DNA of 64,000 nt from an uncultured Tateyamaria sp. (GCF_947497045.1 NZ_CANMEU010000002.1:248001-312000), one strand, 5' to 3'. Positions 10,002 to 18,955 are shown, numbered from the stretch's first letter. Notes: generated by a model from the letters alone, not told the origin. Numbers and translations: made by a program.

Positions 10002-10394
10002 TCTTCCTCCCATGCACCGGTATTGGTGCGTTGCCATTGGTTGCCGTACGTTTGTGTCGGCACGCGCTTTTGACCTGCAAAACGTGACACGCATGCGACA
10101 AAAACTCAAGCTGGGCCGGAATTTCTGCGAGGACGCGATATTCAACATTCAAGGCACCGCGTTGTTGCAGCAGGTGAGGTATTTTGGTGTCGCCATTTGC
10201 TCAGGTCAGAGTGTCCCACCGACACCTCTCTGCACCAAAGCCCCAATGCCTAAGAACCCGCGAATGGCCCTCTTGTGGCGTCGCGAAATCGGCGTTGGAT
10301 ATGGATTTGACCAAGGGTAACAGTCGTATCCCCCGAGGTTTTGCGTATACGGAACAAACGGCTGTTTTGTGGATCAATGCTCTGGGGAGGGATT
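10002..10394. promoter_or_regulatory. Divergent intergenic region between ugpB and fadD
   Basis: About 390 bp separate two divergently transcribed genes and must hold both promoters. Apart from the Pho-box-like repeat at 10084-10101 I see no convincing coding sequence and no textbook -35/-10 pair. The small ORFs that cross it lack ribosome sites and family resemblance. The fadD-side end carries its ribosome site GGGGAGGG at 10384-10391. Confidence 0.4.
10084..10101 (-). promoter_or_regulatory. Candidate Pho box upstream of ugpB
   Basis: On the minus strand the site reads TTGTCGC-ATGC-GTGTCAC: two 7-bp half-sites with a TGTC core separated by 4 bp. This is the spacing of PhoB boxes (consensus near CTGTCAT-N4-CTGTCAC). 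It lies roughly 85-100 nt upstream of the ugpB start, a sensible activator position. ugp operons are established Pho-regulon members in many proteobacteria. One half-site deviates from consensus. Confidence 0.45.
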
Positions 10395-12116
10395 ATGAGC
10401 CAATCACACCATCCGTGGACTGCGTTTTACGACCCGTCCATGCGCACCAAGATTGAGACCGCACAGTACAGAACCATCGGCGACATGGTCAGCGCCGTGT
10501 CCCACCTTTACAAAGATCAGCCCGCGTTTACGGCCTGTTTGCCCAACGGGATGAACGGCACCCTCAGCTTTGCGCAGGTGGACGAAATGTCGGACGGGCT
10601 GGCGGTATACCTGCGCGAAACGGCTGGCCTGAAACAGGGTGACCGGGTGGCGGTCCAGATGCCCAACGGATTGTCCTTTCCGGTCGTCGCATTCGCGATC
10701 CTGAAAGCCGGATGTGTGATTGTGAACGTCAATCCGCTTTATACAGCCGAGGAAATGGCTCACCAGTTTGCGGACTCCGATCCGCAGGCTCTGATCGTCG
10801 TGGATATCTTTGCCGACAAACTGACCCAAGCCCTTAAGGGCCATCCCATCCCCAACGTCATCGTCACCCAAGTGGCCGAGTTCTTCCCGGCCATGCCACG
10901 CGGCATCGTGCGGCTGGTACAAAAGCATTGGGATCGCACGCTGGCCTCCATCACCCTTCCCCACATCCGCCTGCCGGACGCCATCGCGGCAGGCCATCAG
11001 GAAAGCAAGCGCAACGACATCGCGGTTGAGGGCTATCGCGGAGCCCTGTCGCCTGATGATATCGCGTGCCTCCAATATACTGGCGGCACCACGGGCGTGG
11101 CCAAGGGCGCAATGCTGACCCATGCCAATCTGATGATGAACATGGAACAGACCATGGAGATGATCAGCGGCGTCGAGAAAGGCCGCGAGGTGGCCCTCAC
11201 CGCCCTGCCGCTTTATCATATCTTTGCGTTCACGGTGAATTTGCTGGGGTTTTACTACCTTGGTGCACGCAACATCCTGATCCCCAACCCACGCCCCCTC
11301 AGCAACCTCAAGCGCGCGTTCGAAAACTATCCGATCACGTGGATGAGCGGTGTGAACACGCTGTTTAATGGGCTGAGCAACGAGGTCTGGTTTCAGGACT
11401 CGCCCCCCAAATCGCTGAAATTCGCCTCTGCCGGGGGGATGGCGCTGCAAAGCGCGGTTGCGGAGCGCTGGCAAGACGTAACGGGCAAGCCCGTGCTTGA
11501 AGGATACGGGCTGACCGAATCCTCGCCCGTCATCACGTTCAACCCGCTTGGCAAGACGCGTGCCAATTCGATCGGCATCCCCCTGCCCTCGACCGAGCTG
11601 CGATGTGTGGATGAGACCGGCAACGAAGTCCCCCAAGGCGAGGCCGGAGAACTGACAGCCCGCGGCCCGCAGATTATGCGGGGGTATTGGAACAAACCCA
11701 ACGAAACCGCCAAAACCATGTGGGACGGCTGGCTGCTGACGGGTGACATCGGGATCATGGACAAGGATGGCTATTTCTCGATCGTGGATCGCAAAAAGGA
11801 TATGGTGCTGGTCTCGGGCTTCAACGTCTATCCCAACGAGATTGAGGACTGTCTGGCCCGCCATCCCGGCATCATGGAGGCGGCGGTGATCGGGGTGCCC
11901 GATGGGGCCTCCGGCGAAGCGGTCAAAGCCTTTGTGGTGCTGCACAACGCCACCCTCAGCCCCGAAGCCATCCGCGCCTACTGCAAAAAGCATCTGACCG
12001 CCTACAAGGTGCCAAAAACAGTCGAAATCCGCGACGATCTGCCAAAATCCAATGTCGGTAAGATCCTGCGCAAGGATCTGCGCCAGCTGGACGCCGCGAT
12101 GCGCGACGCGTCCTAA
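10395..12116 (+). CDS. fadD: Long-chain fatty acid-CoA ligase (FadD-like)
   Basis: A 573-residue class I adenylate-forming enzyme that activates fatty acids to acyl-CoA through an acyl-AMP. The P-loop-like motif is YTGGTTGVAKGAMLTH (about 228-243). The A5-type motif EGYGLTESSP, the hinge region WLLTGDIG...DRKKDMVLVSGFNVYP and the C-terminal catalytic lysine in LPKSNVGKILRK are all intact. I chose ATG 10395 because GGGGAGGG precedes it by a few bases and the FadD start follows. It lies 28 nt before a BASS transporter gene, so the two may be co-transcribed. Chain-length preference cannot be read. Confidence 0.88.
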   Translation: MSQSHHPWTAFYDPSMRTKIETAQYRTIGDMVSAVSHLYKDQPAFTACLPNGMNGTLSFAQVDEMSDGLAVYLRETAGLKQGDRVAVQMPNGLSFPVVAFAILKAGCVIVNVNPLYTAEEMAHQFADSDPQALIVVDIFADKLTQALKGHPIPNVIVTQVAEFFPAMPRGIVRLVQKHWDRTLASITLPHIRLPDAIAAGHQESKRNDIAVEGYRGALSPDDIACLQYTGGTTGVAKGAMLTHANLMMNMEQTMEMISGVEKGREVALTALPLYHIFAFTVNLLGFYYLGARNILIPNPRPLSNLKRAFENYPITWMSGVNTLFNGLSNEVWFQDSPPKSLKFASAGGMALQSAVAERWQDVTGKPVLEGYGLTESSPVITFNPLGKTRANSIGIPLPSTELRCVDETGNEVPQGEAGELTARGPQIMRGYWNKPNETAKTMWDGWLLTGDIGIMDKDGYFSIVDRKKDMVLVSGFNVYPNEIEDCLARHPGIMEAAVIGVPDGASGEAVKAFVVLHNATLSPEAIRAYCKKHLTAYKVPKTVEIRDDLPKSNVGKILRKDLRQLDAAMRDAS

Positions 12117-12144
12117 GACCACTCTGAACAGGTAGATAATCGAC

Positions 12145-13026
12145 ATGGTCGGACAATTCGAACAGGCAATTCTCGCGCTTATGATCTTTGTGATCATGCT
12201 TGGCATGGGGGCGTCGCTGACGCCGCGCGATTTCATCCTTGCGCTCAAGCGGCCCTATGGGTTGATGATCGGGGTCGTCTCGCAATATGGGGCGATGCCG
12301 TTGATCGGCTTTTTTCTGGCACTGACCCTGCCGGTGTCGGACCCGATCAAGATCGGCATTCTGCTCATGTCCTGCATGCCCGGCGGTACCACGTCCAACA
12401 TTTTCACCTACTTTTCCAAGGGTAACCTCGCGCTGTCCGTGCTGATGACGGTGACATCGACGGTGTTCGGGGTGATCCTGATCCCCATCGTGCTGGTGGT
12501 CTATGCCGGCGCGCTGGACGTGGACATTCCGCGCGAAAACATCATCATCACGCTGATCCTGCTGCTGGTGCCCGTCGCGATTGGGATGGTCCTGCGCAAG
12601 CTGAACGCCAATCTGGGCGCGGTGACCGAATTCATGGGCTCGCTGCTGGCGATCTTCTTTATCGCATTCCTGATCGTGTCGTGGATCCCGCGCAACTTTG
12701 CATTCCTGATGGAGACGGGGTGGGCGACTTATGCGGCCTCCATCGCGCTTGGGCTGATCGGGATCACGGTGGGTTATCTGTTTGCCAAGGCGCTGCGGCT
12801 GCATCCACGCAATGCGCGCACCGTGGGGCTTGAGACGGGTATTCAGAACGGCCCGCTGGCCATCGCCATCGTCGCCTTCACCTTTTCAGGGGCCGAACAG
12901 CAGGCGGTGAACGCGGTGCCTGTGCTTTATTCCCTGTTCATCGTGATCGTGTCGACACTGGTGACGCTGTATTTCCGCCGCGCCAACACCGCTGCCGAAC
13001 AGAAAATGCCGGACGGGTTGCTTTAG
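12145..13026 (+). CDS. Bile acid:sodium symporter (BASS) family transporter
   Basis: A 293-residue membrane protein with about nine or ten hydrophobic helices. It carries the SBF/BASS hallmarks: LLMSCMPGGTTSNIFTYFSKGN in the first half and TVGLETGIQNGPLAIAIV in the second, the two crossed-helix regions that bind sodium. Bacterial members carry organic anions such as pantoate or bile acids; the substrate here is unknown. It follows fadD by 28 nt and is probably in the same transcript, hinting at an organic-acid substrate, which is inference. A GC-rich double hairpin follows the gene. Confidence 0.82.
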   Translation: MVGQFEQAILALMIFVIMLGMGASLTPRDFILALKRPYGLMIGVVSQYGAMPLIGFFLALTLPVSDPIKIGILLMSCMPGGTTSNIFTYFSKGNLALSVLMTVTSTVFGVILIPIVLVVYAGALDVDIPRENIIITLILLLVPVAIGMVLRKLNANLGAVTEFMGSLLAIFFIAFLIVSWIPRNFAFLMETGWATYAASIALGLIGITVGYLFAKALRLHPRNARTVGLETGIQNGPLAIAIVAFTFSGAEQQAVNAVPVLYSLFIVIVSTLVTLYFRRANTAAEQKMPDGLL

Positions 13027-13060
13027 CGGCGACTGCACCACATGCAGATATGTGACGGGG

Positions 13061-13103
13061 GGCGATACGTCGCCACCGGGGGGCTACGGTACCCCCCCGG
13101 TGG
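13061..13103. terminator. Bidirectional terminator-like double hairpin
   Basis: Between the convergent BASS and lysR genes there is a small hairpin (GGCGA-TACG-TCGCC, 13061-13074) partly overlapping a very stable one. In the second, 13073-13083 pairs perfectly with 13093-13103 over 11 GC-rich base pairs around a 9-nt loop. No long U tract follows on either strand, so it may act as an mRNA 3' end stabiliser or a Rho-assisted terminator. Confidence 0.55.
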
Positions 13104-13111
13104 CCTTGGAA

Positions 13112-14008
13112 TCATTGCAGGATCTGTGCCGAACGGAGGCGCACCTTTGCGAAATCGATGAACGTTCTGACTTTGGCGGGTGCGCGCCTGCCTTCGACAT
13201 GGACCAGATGAATGGGCAATGGAGCTGGTTCGTATCCGGTCAGGATGCTTTGCAGCTGACCGTCCTGCAATTCGGGACCCACCTGATAGGACAGCGCGCG
13301 CACAAGGCCCCAGCCTTGGCGCGCGGCGGTGATCGACGCCGCCACACTGCTCACATGCAGCCGTGGTTTCAGGCGGACCACTTCTGATTGATCCACACCG
13401 AAACGCCAATCCGTTATCTGACCAGCCGCCGAGGCGGACACGATCTGATGCCCTGTCAGGTCTGCCAGCGTTTGGGGGTACCCGTGACGTTCAAAATAGC
13501 TGGGGGCCCCGCAAATGACCCGACGAACGGTGCCCACCCGCACCGCGGTCAACCCCGAAGACGGCAAAGGGCCGATGCGCACCGCCACATCAAACCCCTC
13601 TTCCACCATGTTTGCGACGCGGTCCAGCATGACGACCTCGGCGGACACACGTGTATACATGTCCAGAAACTCGGTCAGGATCGGCATGACATGGATGCGA
13701 CCGAACTCATTGGGGCAAGTCAGACGCAACTCCCCCACGGGGTTCGCAGCCGCACCCGAGGCCGCATCCTCGGCGGCTTGAACATGCGCCAGAATGTGGC
13801 GCGCATCTTCGAGATAGGTGGTGCCAACGTCCGTTAACCTGACACGCCGTGTGGTCCGCGAGAACAGGCGCACGCCAAGACGATCTTCCAGTGCCTTTAC
13901 GCCGCGCGTCGCAGAGGGCGCGCTCAATCCCATCCGACGCGCGCCTTCGGCAAAGCTCTCGGCCTCGGCAACTGCGATAAACACCTCAAGGCTTTGCAAA
14001 CGATCCAA
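13112..14008 (-). CDS. LysR-family transcriptional regulator
   Basis: A 298-residue LTTR. The N-terminal winged helix-turn-helix (1-60) reads MDRLQSLEVFIAVAEAESFA, then ARRMGLSAPSATRGVKALEDRLGVRLFSRTTRRVRLT, close to family consensus. The effector-binding domain spans about 90-290. It is transcribed away from the NTF2-like/GST/PPOX-reductase genes across a 133-bp gap, the usual geometry for an LTTR controlling its divergent neighbours. The effector is unknown. Confidence 0.88.
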   Translation of the reverse strand: MDRLQSLEVFIAVAEAESFAEGARRMGLSAPSATRGVKALEDRLGVRLFSRTTRRVRLTDVGTTYLEDARHILAHVQAAEDAASGAAANPVGELRLTCPNEFGRIHVMPILTEFLDMYTRVSAEVVMLDRVANMVEEGFDVAVRIGPLPSSGLTAVRVGTVRRVICGAPSYFERHGYPQTLADLTGHQIVSASAAGQITDWRFGVDQSEVVRLKPRLHVSSVAASITAARQGWGLVRALSYQVGPELQDGQLQSILTGYEPAPLPIHLVHVEGRRAPAKVRTFIDFAKVRLRSAQILQ

Positions 14009-14030
14009 AACAACACCCTATTACAATCAT

Positions 14031-14064
14031 AATGCGAAATAGTGTCTTTCAGATTATCCGCATT
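14031..14064. promoter_or_regulatory. Candidate LysR operator in divergent gap
   Basis: In the 133-bp gap between lysR and the + strand operon, AATGCG (14031-14036) is mirrored by CGCATT (14059-14064) with 22 bp between them. The region is notably AT-rich compared with its flanks. The spacing is longer than a classic T-N11-A box, so this is only a plausible binding region for the neighbouring LTTR. Confidence 0.25.
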
Positions 14065-14141
14065 CATTCGCCAGACAAGCCCAATTAAGGTGGAACTTAC
14101 ACACCACCTGTTGCGTCAACAGCGTTTAGAGGATCACCGCC

Positions 14142-14618
14142 ATGACACAAGAAGCCCCCCGCCACCCGCTGCCTCCCTTCACCGCAGAAACCGCACGGGA
14201 AAAGGTCCGACTGGCCGAAGATGGTTGGAACAGCCGCGACGCGGCCAAAGTCACCTTGGCCTACACACCCGACAGCAAATGGCGCAACCGCGCGGAATTT
14301 CCCCAAGGTCGGGTCGAAATCGAAGCCTTCCTGACACGCAAATGGAACAAAGAGCTCAACTATCGGCTGATCAAGGAGCTGTGGGCCTTTGGCGGCAACC
14401 GCATCGCCGTGCGCTACGCCTATGAATACCACGATGACAGCGGCAACTGGTTTCGCGCCTACGGCAACGAGAACTGGGAATTTGACGAGAACGGCTACAT
14501 GGCGCAACGCCACGCCTCGATCAATGAAATGCCCATCTCGGAAACCGAACGCAAATTTCACTGGCCGCTTGGGCGTCGCCCGGACGACCACCCTGGGCTG
14601 AGTGACCTCAACCTCTGA
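14142..14618 (+). CDS. NTF2-like protein, DUF1348 family
   Basis: A 158-residue soluble protein of the SnoaL/NTF2-like alpha-beta cone fold, matching the DUF1348 pattern. Features are [26 protein letters not shown] near the N-terminus and [29 protein letters not shown] in the middle, rich in aromatic residues lining the cone. DUF1348 proteins are small cytosolic proteins of unproven function, often near oxidoreductases and GSTs. It is first in a three-gene + strand group (with GST and PPOX-reductase) divergent from lysR. ATG 14142 is preceded by AGAGGA. Confidence 0.8.
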   Translation: MTQEAPRHPLPPFTAETAREKVRLAEDGWNSRDAAKVTLAYTPDSKWRNRAEFPQGRVEIEAFLTRKWNKELNYRLIKELWAFGGNRIAVRYAYEYHDDSGNWFRAYGNENWEFDENGYMAQRHASINEMPISETERKFHWPLGRRPDDHPGLSDLNL

Positions 14619-14646
14619 CCTTCCCCCGGTTTCAAAGGACAACACA

Positions 14647-15267
14647 ATGACTGTCAAACTCTATCGCAATCCGAAATCCGGCCATTGTCACCGGGTCGAA
14701 TTGATGCTCGCCTTTCTCGGTGTGCCCTATCAGACCATTGACCTCGATATGGCCAACGGGGCGCACAAGGCACCGGATTATCTCAAGATCAGCCCCTTTG
14801 GCCTTGTGCCCGCGATTGACGATGATGGCTACACGCTGGCGGACAGCAACGCGATCTTGATCTATCTGGTGCAGACCTATGCAAAAGGTTCAGACTGGAT
14901 GCCTGCTGATCCCAAGGAGGCTGCCGAGGTGCAGCGGTGGCTGACCATCGCGGCTGACAACATCTATTCGGGTCCCTGCGCTGCCCGCCTGGTCAAGGTG
15001 TTTGGCACCAAACATGATCATGCCGCCGCACTCGCCAAGTCACATGACCTGTTCAAAGTGATAGAGGCGCACTTGGCAAACCGTGACTGGCTGGTCACGG
15101 ACAACGTCACCATCGCCGATGTGGCAGGCTACAGCTACATCGCGCATGCCCCCGAGGGCGGCGTGGATTTGGCCCCCTATCCAAATATCCGAAGCTGGCT
15201 CTCCCGGATCGAGGCCACGCCGAATTTTATCGGCATGGCGACATCGCCGGTCCCCGAACTGGCATAG
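14647..15267 (+). CDS. Glutathione S-transferase family protein
   Basis: A 206-residue GST. The thioredoxin-like N-terminal domain (1-80) reads MTVKLYRNPKSGHCHRVELM, with the conserved cis-Pro motif in FGLVPAIDDDGYTLADSNAIL, where DSNAI (Glu/Asp-Ser) binds the glutathione gamma-glutamyl group. The all-helical C-terminal domain (90-200) contains TIADVAGYSYI, the N-capping box. ATG 14647 follows AAAGGA and lies 28 nt after the DUF1348 stop. It likely conjugates glutathione to, or reduces, an electrophile; the substrate is unknown. Confidence 0.87.
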   Translation: MTVKLYRNPKSGHCHRVELMLAFLGVPYQTIDLDMANGAHKAPDYLKISPFGLVPAIDDDGYTLADSNAILIYLVQTYAKGSDWMPADPKEAAEVQRWLTIAADNIYSGPCAARLVKVFGTKHDHAAALAKSHDLFKVIEAHLANRDWLVTDNVTIADVAGYSYIAHAPEGGVDLAPYPNIRSWLSRIEATPNFIGMATSPVPELA

Positions 15268-15341
15268 TGGATCTGCGGCATGCCGACGGCACATTCCGCC
15301 TCGGCATTGCCGTTCCTCCCCCACTTGAAAGGACCAATGCC

Positions 15342-16985
15342 ATGATCAGGCTGGACCTCGACCAACCGTTTCACGCGGGTGAATTGGAGGCACAAGCGCG
15401 CGCTGGCGCCGGCGATGTGGCGCAATGGGCCGGCGGGTTCATTCGTGACCACCTGCCAGAACAGCACCGGACGTTTCACACATCGCTGCCCTTCCTTGTG
15501 GTGTCTGGTGGGGATGCCGAGGGGCGTGCCTGGGTCACCATGGTTGAAGGGGCCGATGGCTTTGCACGCGCACCCCACCCGCGTCTGATTGAACTGGACA
15601 CAGATGTTGACCCAACCGATCCGCTGGCCGATGCCTTTCGGAGCGGCACAGAGATCGGCGTTTTGGGGATCGAATTGGCGAACCGCCGCCGTAACCGTTT
15701 CAGCGGGGTGATGCGCGCGCGGGATGATAGCTATGCGATTGATATCAAGCAAACTTTTGGAAATTGCCCCCAATATATCCACGAACGCACCTGGGCTCGT
15801 GTCACCAAGACCGACGCGGTTGAAGCGCACCAGAGTGACGCGCTGAGTGACACCCAAATCGCCTTGATCGGTGCGGCGGATACCATGTTCATCGGGTCCG
15901 GCCACCAAGGCGAAACAGGTGCAGTATCCAACGGGTATGACGCATCGCACAGGGGCGGCGCGCCCGGTTTTGTGCGCGTGGTGGACGGCACCCATCTGCA
16001 AATCCCGGACTACGCGGGCAACAACTTTTTCAACACGATCGGCAATCTGATTTCGGACCCGCGCATCGGGCTTTTGTTTGTCGACTTTGAAACGGGCGGC
16101 TTGCTGCACGTGACCGGGGTCGCCGAGGTTGATTGGGCCCCTCTAAACGCCCGTGACCCCGACGCGTGGCGCTTCATCAATGTCGAAATCGACCGCGTGA
16201 TCTGGCGCCCCGGTGCCACCTCGTTGCGGTGGGACAGACCGGTCGCTCAATCGCGGCAACTGCGGCTTGTGCGGCGCGCACCCGAAACGACCAGCATCAC
16301 CTCGTTTTACTTTGCACCTGTGGATGACCGCCCTTTGCCGTCGTTCGCGCCGGGTCAGCATCTGCCTATTTCCGTGCAAATCCCGGGGCAAACCGGGCTG
16401 ACATCGCGCAACTATTCCTTGTCCGGCAGCCCATCGGATCAGGCGCACTACAGGCTGAGCGTCAAACGCGAAGACCACGGGGGCATGTCCCGGTTTCTGC
16501 ATGATCACCTGCGCGTCGGCGACATCATAGAGGCGCGCGATCCTTCGGGCACGTTTGTGCTGCCCAAGGGCGACGGGCCGGTTGTGTTGATCAGCGCAGG
16601 TGTCGGGCTGACCCCGATGGTGTCGATGCTGCATGCTGCCGCCGCCACCAGCCGGACCGCATGGTATGTGCATGGCGCGCGCTCGCAACTCGATCACGCA
16701 CTTCAAACGGAAGTTGCCGATCTGATTGCATGCAATGAAACCCTGCACCAGCGCACCTTCTATAGCCGGGCGCAGGACGCTGACCTTGCGGACCGGGAGG
16801 TCGCCCGCAGCGGTCGCATCACGGCTAAGGACATCGCCGCGATGCAAGTTGGGCCCGATGCGGATTATCTGCTGTGCGGCCCGGCCAAGTTCATCTCCGC
16901 CATCATGTCCGGTTTGGAGGACCTTGGAGTGCCAAAGGACCGCGTCCATTTTGAGACTTTCGGGCCGAGCATCGCGCACAGTTAA
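15342..16985 (+). CDS. PPOX-like / ferredoxin-NADP-reductase fusion flavoprotein
   Basis: A 547-residue two-part protein. The N-terminal half (about 60-290) is a pyridoxamine-phosphate-oxidase-like FMN fold (DYAGNNFFNTIGNLISDPRIGLLFVDF). The C-terminal half (about 310-545) is an FNR-type module. It has the FAD motif RNYS (356-359), the NAD(P) motif AGVGLTPM (about 418-425) and the terminal FETFGP as in flavohaemoglobin reductases. Related fusions often end in a plant-type [2Fe-2S] domain; here the protein stops right after FGPSIAHS, so that domain is absent. I prefer ATG 15342 to GTG 15267 because GAAAGGA precedes it with good spacing. It probably passes NAD(P)H electrons to an unknown acceptor. 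Third gene of the LysR-linked group. Confidence 0.8.
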   Translation: MIRLDLDQPFHAGELEAQARAGAGDVAQWAGGFIRDHLPEQHRTFHTSLPFLVVSGGDAEGRAWVTMVEGADGFARAPHPRLIELDTDVDPTDPLADAFRSGTEIGVLGIELANRRRNRFSGVMRARDDSYAIDIKQTFGNCPQYIHERTWARVTKTDAVEAHQSDALSDTQIALIGAADTMFIGSGHQGETGAVSNGYDASHRGGAPGFVRVVDGTHLQIPDYAGNNFFNTIGNLISDPRIGLLFVDFETGGLLHVTGVAEVDWAPLNARDPDAWRFINVEIDRVIWRPGATSLRWDRPVAQSRQLRLVRRAPETTSITSFYFAPVDDRPLPSFAPGQHLPISVQIPGQTGLTSRNYSLSGSPSDQAHYRLSVKREDHGGMSRFLHDHLRVGDIIEARDPSGTFVLPKGDGPVVLISAGVGLTPMVSMLHAAAATSRTAWYVHGARSQLDHALQTEVADLIACNETLHQRTFYSRAQDADLADREVARSGRITAKDIAAMQVGPDADYLLCGPAKFISAIMSGLEDLGVPKDRVHFETFGPSIAHS

Positions 16986-17036
16986 GCCGCTCTGCCGCGA
17001 ACATTGGGATAGCAGGCGAGGCCCCTGCCCGTGCGG

Positions 17037-18431
17037 CTAGGCGTTCAGGTCCTCAAGCAGCCGACTGTGGCGTCGAGTCTCCGCGATCAAGTCACCAAAG
17101 GTGACGAACCCGCGCGCCTCCAGCAGAGGCAACAGTTTGACTAGAACCTCAGCCGTTGCCTTAGCATCGCCCAAAGCCGTGTGGCGGTCTTGCACGGGGA
17201 TCGTGATCGACAGCCGGTCACACAACGCGTCCAGCGAATGCTCTTGGGTTGTGCCGAACACGGCGGCGGACAACAACACGGTGTCAAGCACAGGGTGGTT
17301 CCATTTTACCCCCATTTGCGCCTCGGCGGCACGCAGCAGGCCGATGTCGAAGGGGGCGTTGTGGGCGACCAGCACGGCATCCCGCGCGAAGTCATAAAAC
17401 GCGCGCCCGACAGCACCGATGTCGGTTGCATCCGCAACGTCCGCGTCGGCAATCCCGTGAATTTTGGTGGACGACAGCGGGATCGGGCGGCCCGGATTAA
17501 CGTAGGCGTCCATCACTTCGCCGGGCACCCTGCGACCGTTCAACACCCGCACCGCGCCAAGCTGAATAATGTGATCCTGTTCGACCGACAGTCCTGTCGT
17601 CTCGGTGTCGAACACGACATAGCACAGTTCGGACAGCGGTGTTGTAGAGACCTCGGTTGTCCCGGCGGCGTTGATCAGGTCGAAATCGAAGACCAGCGGG
17701 CGCGGTTCTGTGCGCGCCACCGCCCCGGTTTCAACATCGACACAGATCATGTGCCCGCCGCCCTCCAGTGCTTTCAGTTTGGCATTTTGCCCGGCCCCCT
17801 GCGCGGAAGCATGCAACGCAAAGGAGACGCAATCGGTCTTGGCCGACAGACGGCTCTTGGCCTCGGCAAACCCGCTCAGATCAAAATACTCGGCCAAAGG
17901 GGCCTTGAGGCAGGGCGTTCCGCCCGCAGACAGGAGGGCGGCGGCCTGCCCGTCATAAAGGATGATCTCATCCGCGGCATTCAGCAGGATCGTGGCAATG
18001 GGAATCTCGCTCAGCAAGGCGACCAGCCGCGCGTGATCGTCTGACAGTTGCTTTGTATCATCGCCAGAGCCCGCGGTTTTGACGGTCTGCGCCAGCGCAT
18101 CAACGGCGGGGGCAAGGTCGCCAAGGTACTGAGCGGTATCCGGGGTCACATCGCAATCCACCCCGGCATGGGCGCGCAGGCGCAGGTGTGCAGAAAGCCG
18201 GTTGATCGGCTTTGCCACATGTTCATCAAACAACAGCCAGACGACCAGGATCAGCCCTGTGTTGAGAAATCCAAAGACGACAAAAGCCGTCAGAAAAGGG
18301 CCCGTGGGGCGCACATCCGGCGCGCGGAACCACCCGAACGCCATCGCACCGGCGGCCAGCGCCAGTCCCGCTATGGCCAACAGGCAGAAGAACAGGAAAA
18401 TCCGCAGGCGCAAGTTGAGCCGCATGCCCAT
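17037..18431 (-). CDS. Membrane-anchored DEDDh 3'-5' exonuclease (PolC/DnaQ-like)
   Basis: A 464-residue protein. Two transmembrane helices (about 8-30 and 40-62) are followed by a HAMP-like linker (DEHVAKPINRLSAHLRLR) and a PAS-like segment (about 125-220, LLSEIPIATILLNAADEIILYDG). The exonuclease domain is C-terminal (about 275-450). All DEDDh residues are visible: FDTETTG, then HGIAD, AHNAPFD, and DRHTALGDAKAT. It may degrade or process nucleic acid or a nucleotide signal at the membrane; the substrate is unproven. The upstream gene ends 1 nt before this ATG. Similar exonucleases sit beside DUF294 and large acetate-type symporter genes in other proteobacteria. The ATG two codons in is an equally likely start. 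Confidence 0.8.
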   Translation of the reverse strand: MGMRLNLRLRIFLFFCLLAIAGLALAAGAMAFGWFRAPDVRPTGPFLTAFVVFGFLNTGLILVVWLLFDEHVAKPINRLSAHLRLRAHAGVDCDVTPDTAQYLGDLAPAVDALAQTVKTAGSGDDTKQLSDDHARLVALLSEIPIATILLNAADEIILYDGQAAALLSAGGTPCLKAPLAEYFDLSGFAEAKSRLSAKTDCVSFALHASAQGAGQNAKLKALEGGGHMICVDVETGAVARTEPRPLVFDFDLINAAGTTEVSTTPLSELCYVVFDTETTGLSVEQDHIIQLGAVRVLNGRRVPGEVMDAYVNPGRPIPLSSTKIHGIADADVADATDIGAVGRAFYDFARDAVLVAHNAPFDIGLLRAAEAQMGVKWNHPVLDTVLLSAAVFGTTQEHSLDALCDRLSITIPVQDRHTALGDAKATAEVLVKLLPLLEARGFVTFGDLIAETRRHSRLLEDLNA

Positions 18432-18432
18432 G

Positions 18433-18951
18433 TCAGGTCTCGCACACAAGCGTCAGGACGGGATCGTCCACCAGCAGCACATCCCAATCTGCGTTCGACA
18501 CGGTGCCATCCGCGGCGAAATCCGCACCATCAATCAGCACCGCCGAGCGCGCGCCGACACAGTCAAACAAGACCGGAACCTGCGTGACAGGCGACCAGCG
18601 ACCAAAGAAGTACAGATCGGTCAGCCGCTGATCAGGCAGGTTTTCGTTGGTGCGCGTGGTCGCGATATCGGCTGCGACAAAGCGTTTTGTATAGGGCCAC
18701 ACCTGGGTCCAGGGGCGTAGCCAGCTTTGTTCTTGCACGGTCATGGCGATGTCCACCCCTTGCGGCAAGCGTTCTGCCGTGCGCTCAAACCAGGTGTATT
18801 CGTTCGAGATGGTCATACCGATCATGCCCAGACCCGCAGTCACGGGCATCACCCATTTGGGCAAGCGCCATCCCGTGGCGATGTTGAGCAGCAATGCGAC
18901 GCCCGCGCAGGCGATCCCGGCAAAGACGGTGGCGATCAGTTCCAGAAACAT
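18433..18951 (-). CDS. Conserved hypothetical membrane protein
   Basis: A 172-residue protein with two N-terminal hydrophobic helices (LIATVFAGIACAGVALLLNIA and VMPVTAGLGMIGMTI), then a soluble domain of about 120 residues ending in LLVDDPVLTLVCET. No family that I can name. It lies 4 nt after the DUF294 gene and 1 nt before the exonuclease gene, so it is surely within the same operon and may partner one of them at the membrane. Confidence 0.7.
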   Translation of the reverse strand: MFLELIATVFAGIACAGVALLLNIATGWRLPKWVMPVTAGLGMIGMTISNEYTWFERTAERLPQGVDIAMTVQEQSWLRPWTQVWPYTKRFVAADIATTRTNENLPDQRLTDLYFFGRWSPVTQVPVLFDCVGARSAVLIDGADFAADGTVSNADWDVLLVDDPVLTLVCET

Positions 18952-18955
18952 GAGC

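Noticed and set aside
10404-12248. 614-codon ORF opposite fadD
   Set aside because: It covers the opposite strand of a clearly functional acyl-CoA ligase and spans into the next gene; low-complexity His/Gly/Arg-rich translation.
15267-15341. GTG start for the PPOX-reductase fusion overlapping the GST stop
   Set aside because: The extra 25 residues do not look family-like and a ribosome site precedes ATG 15342.
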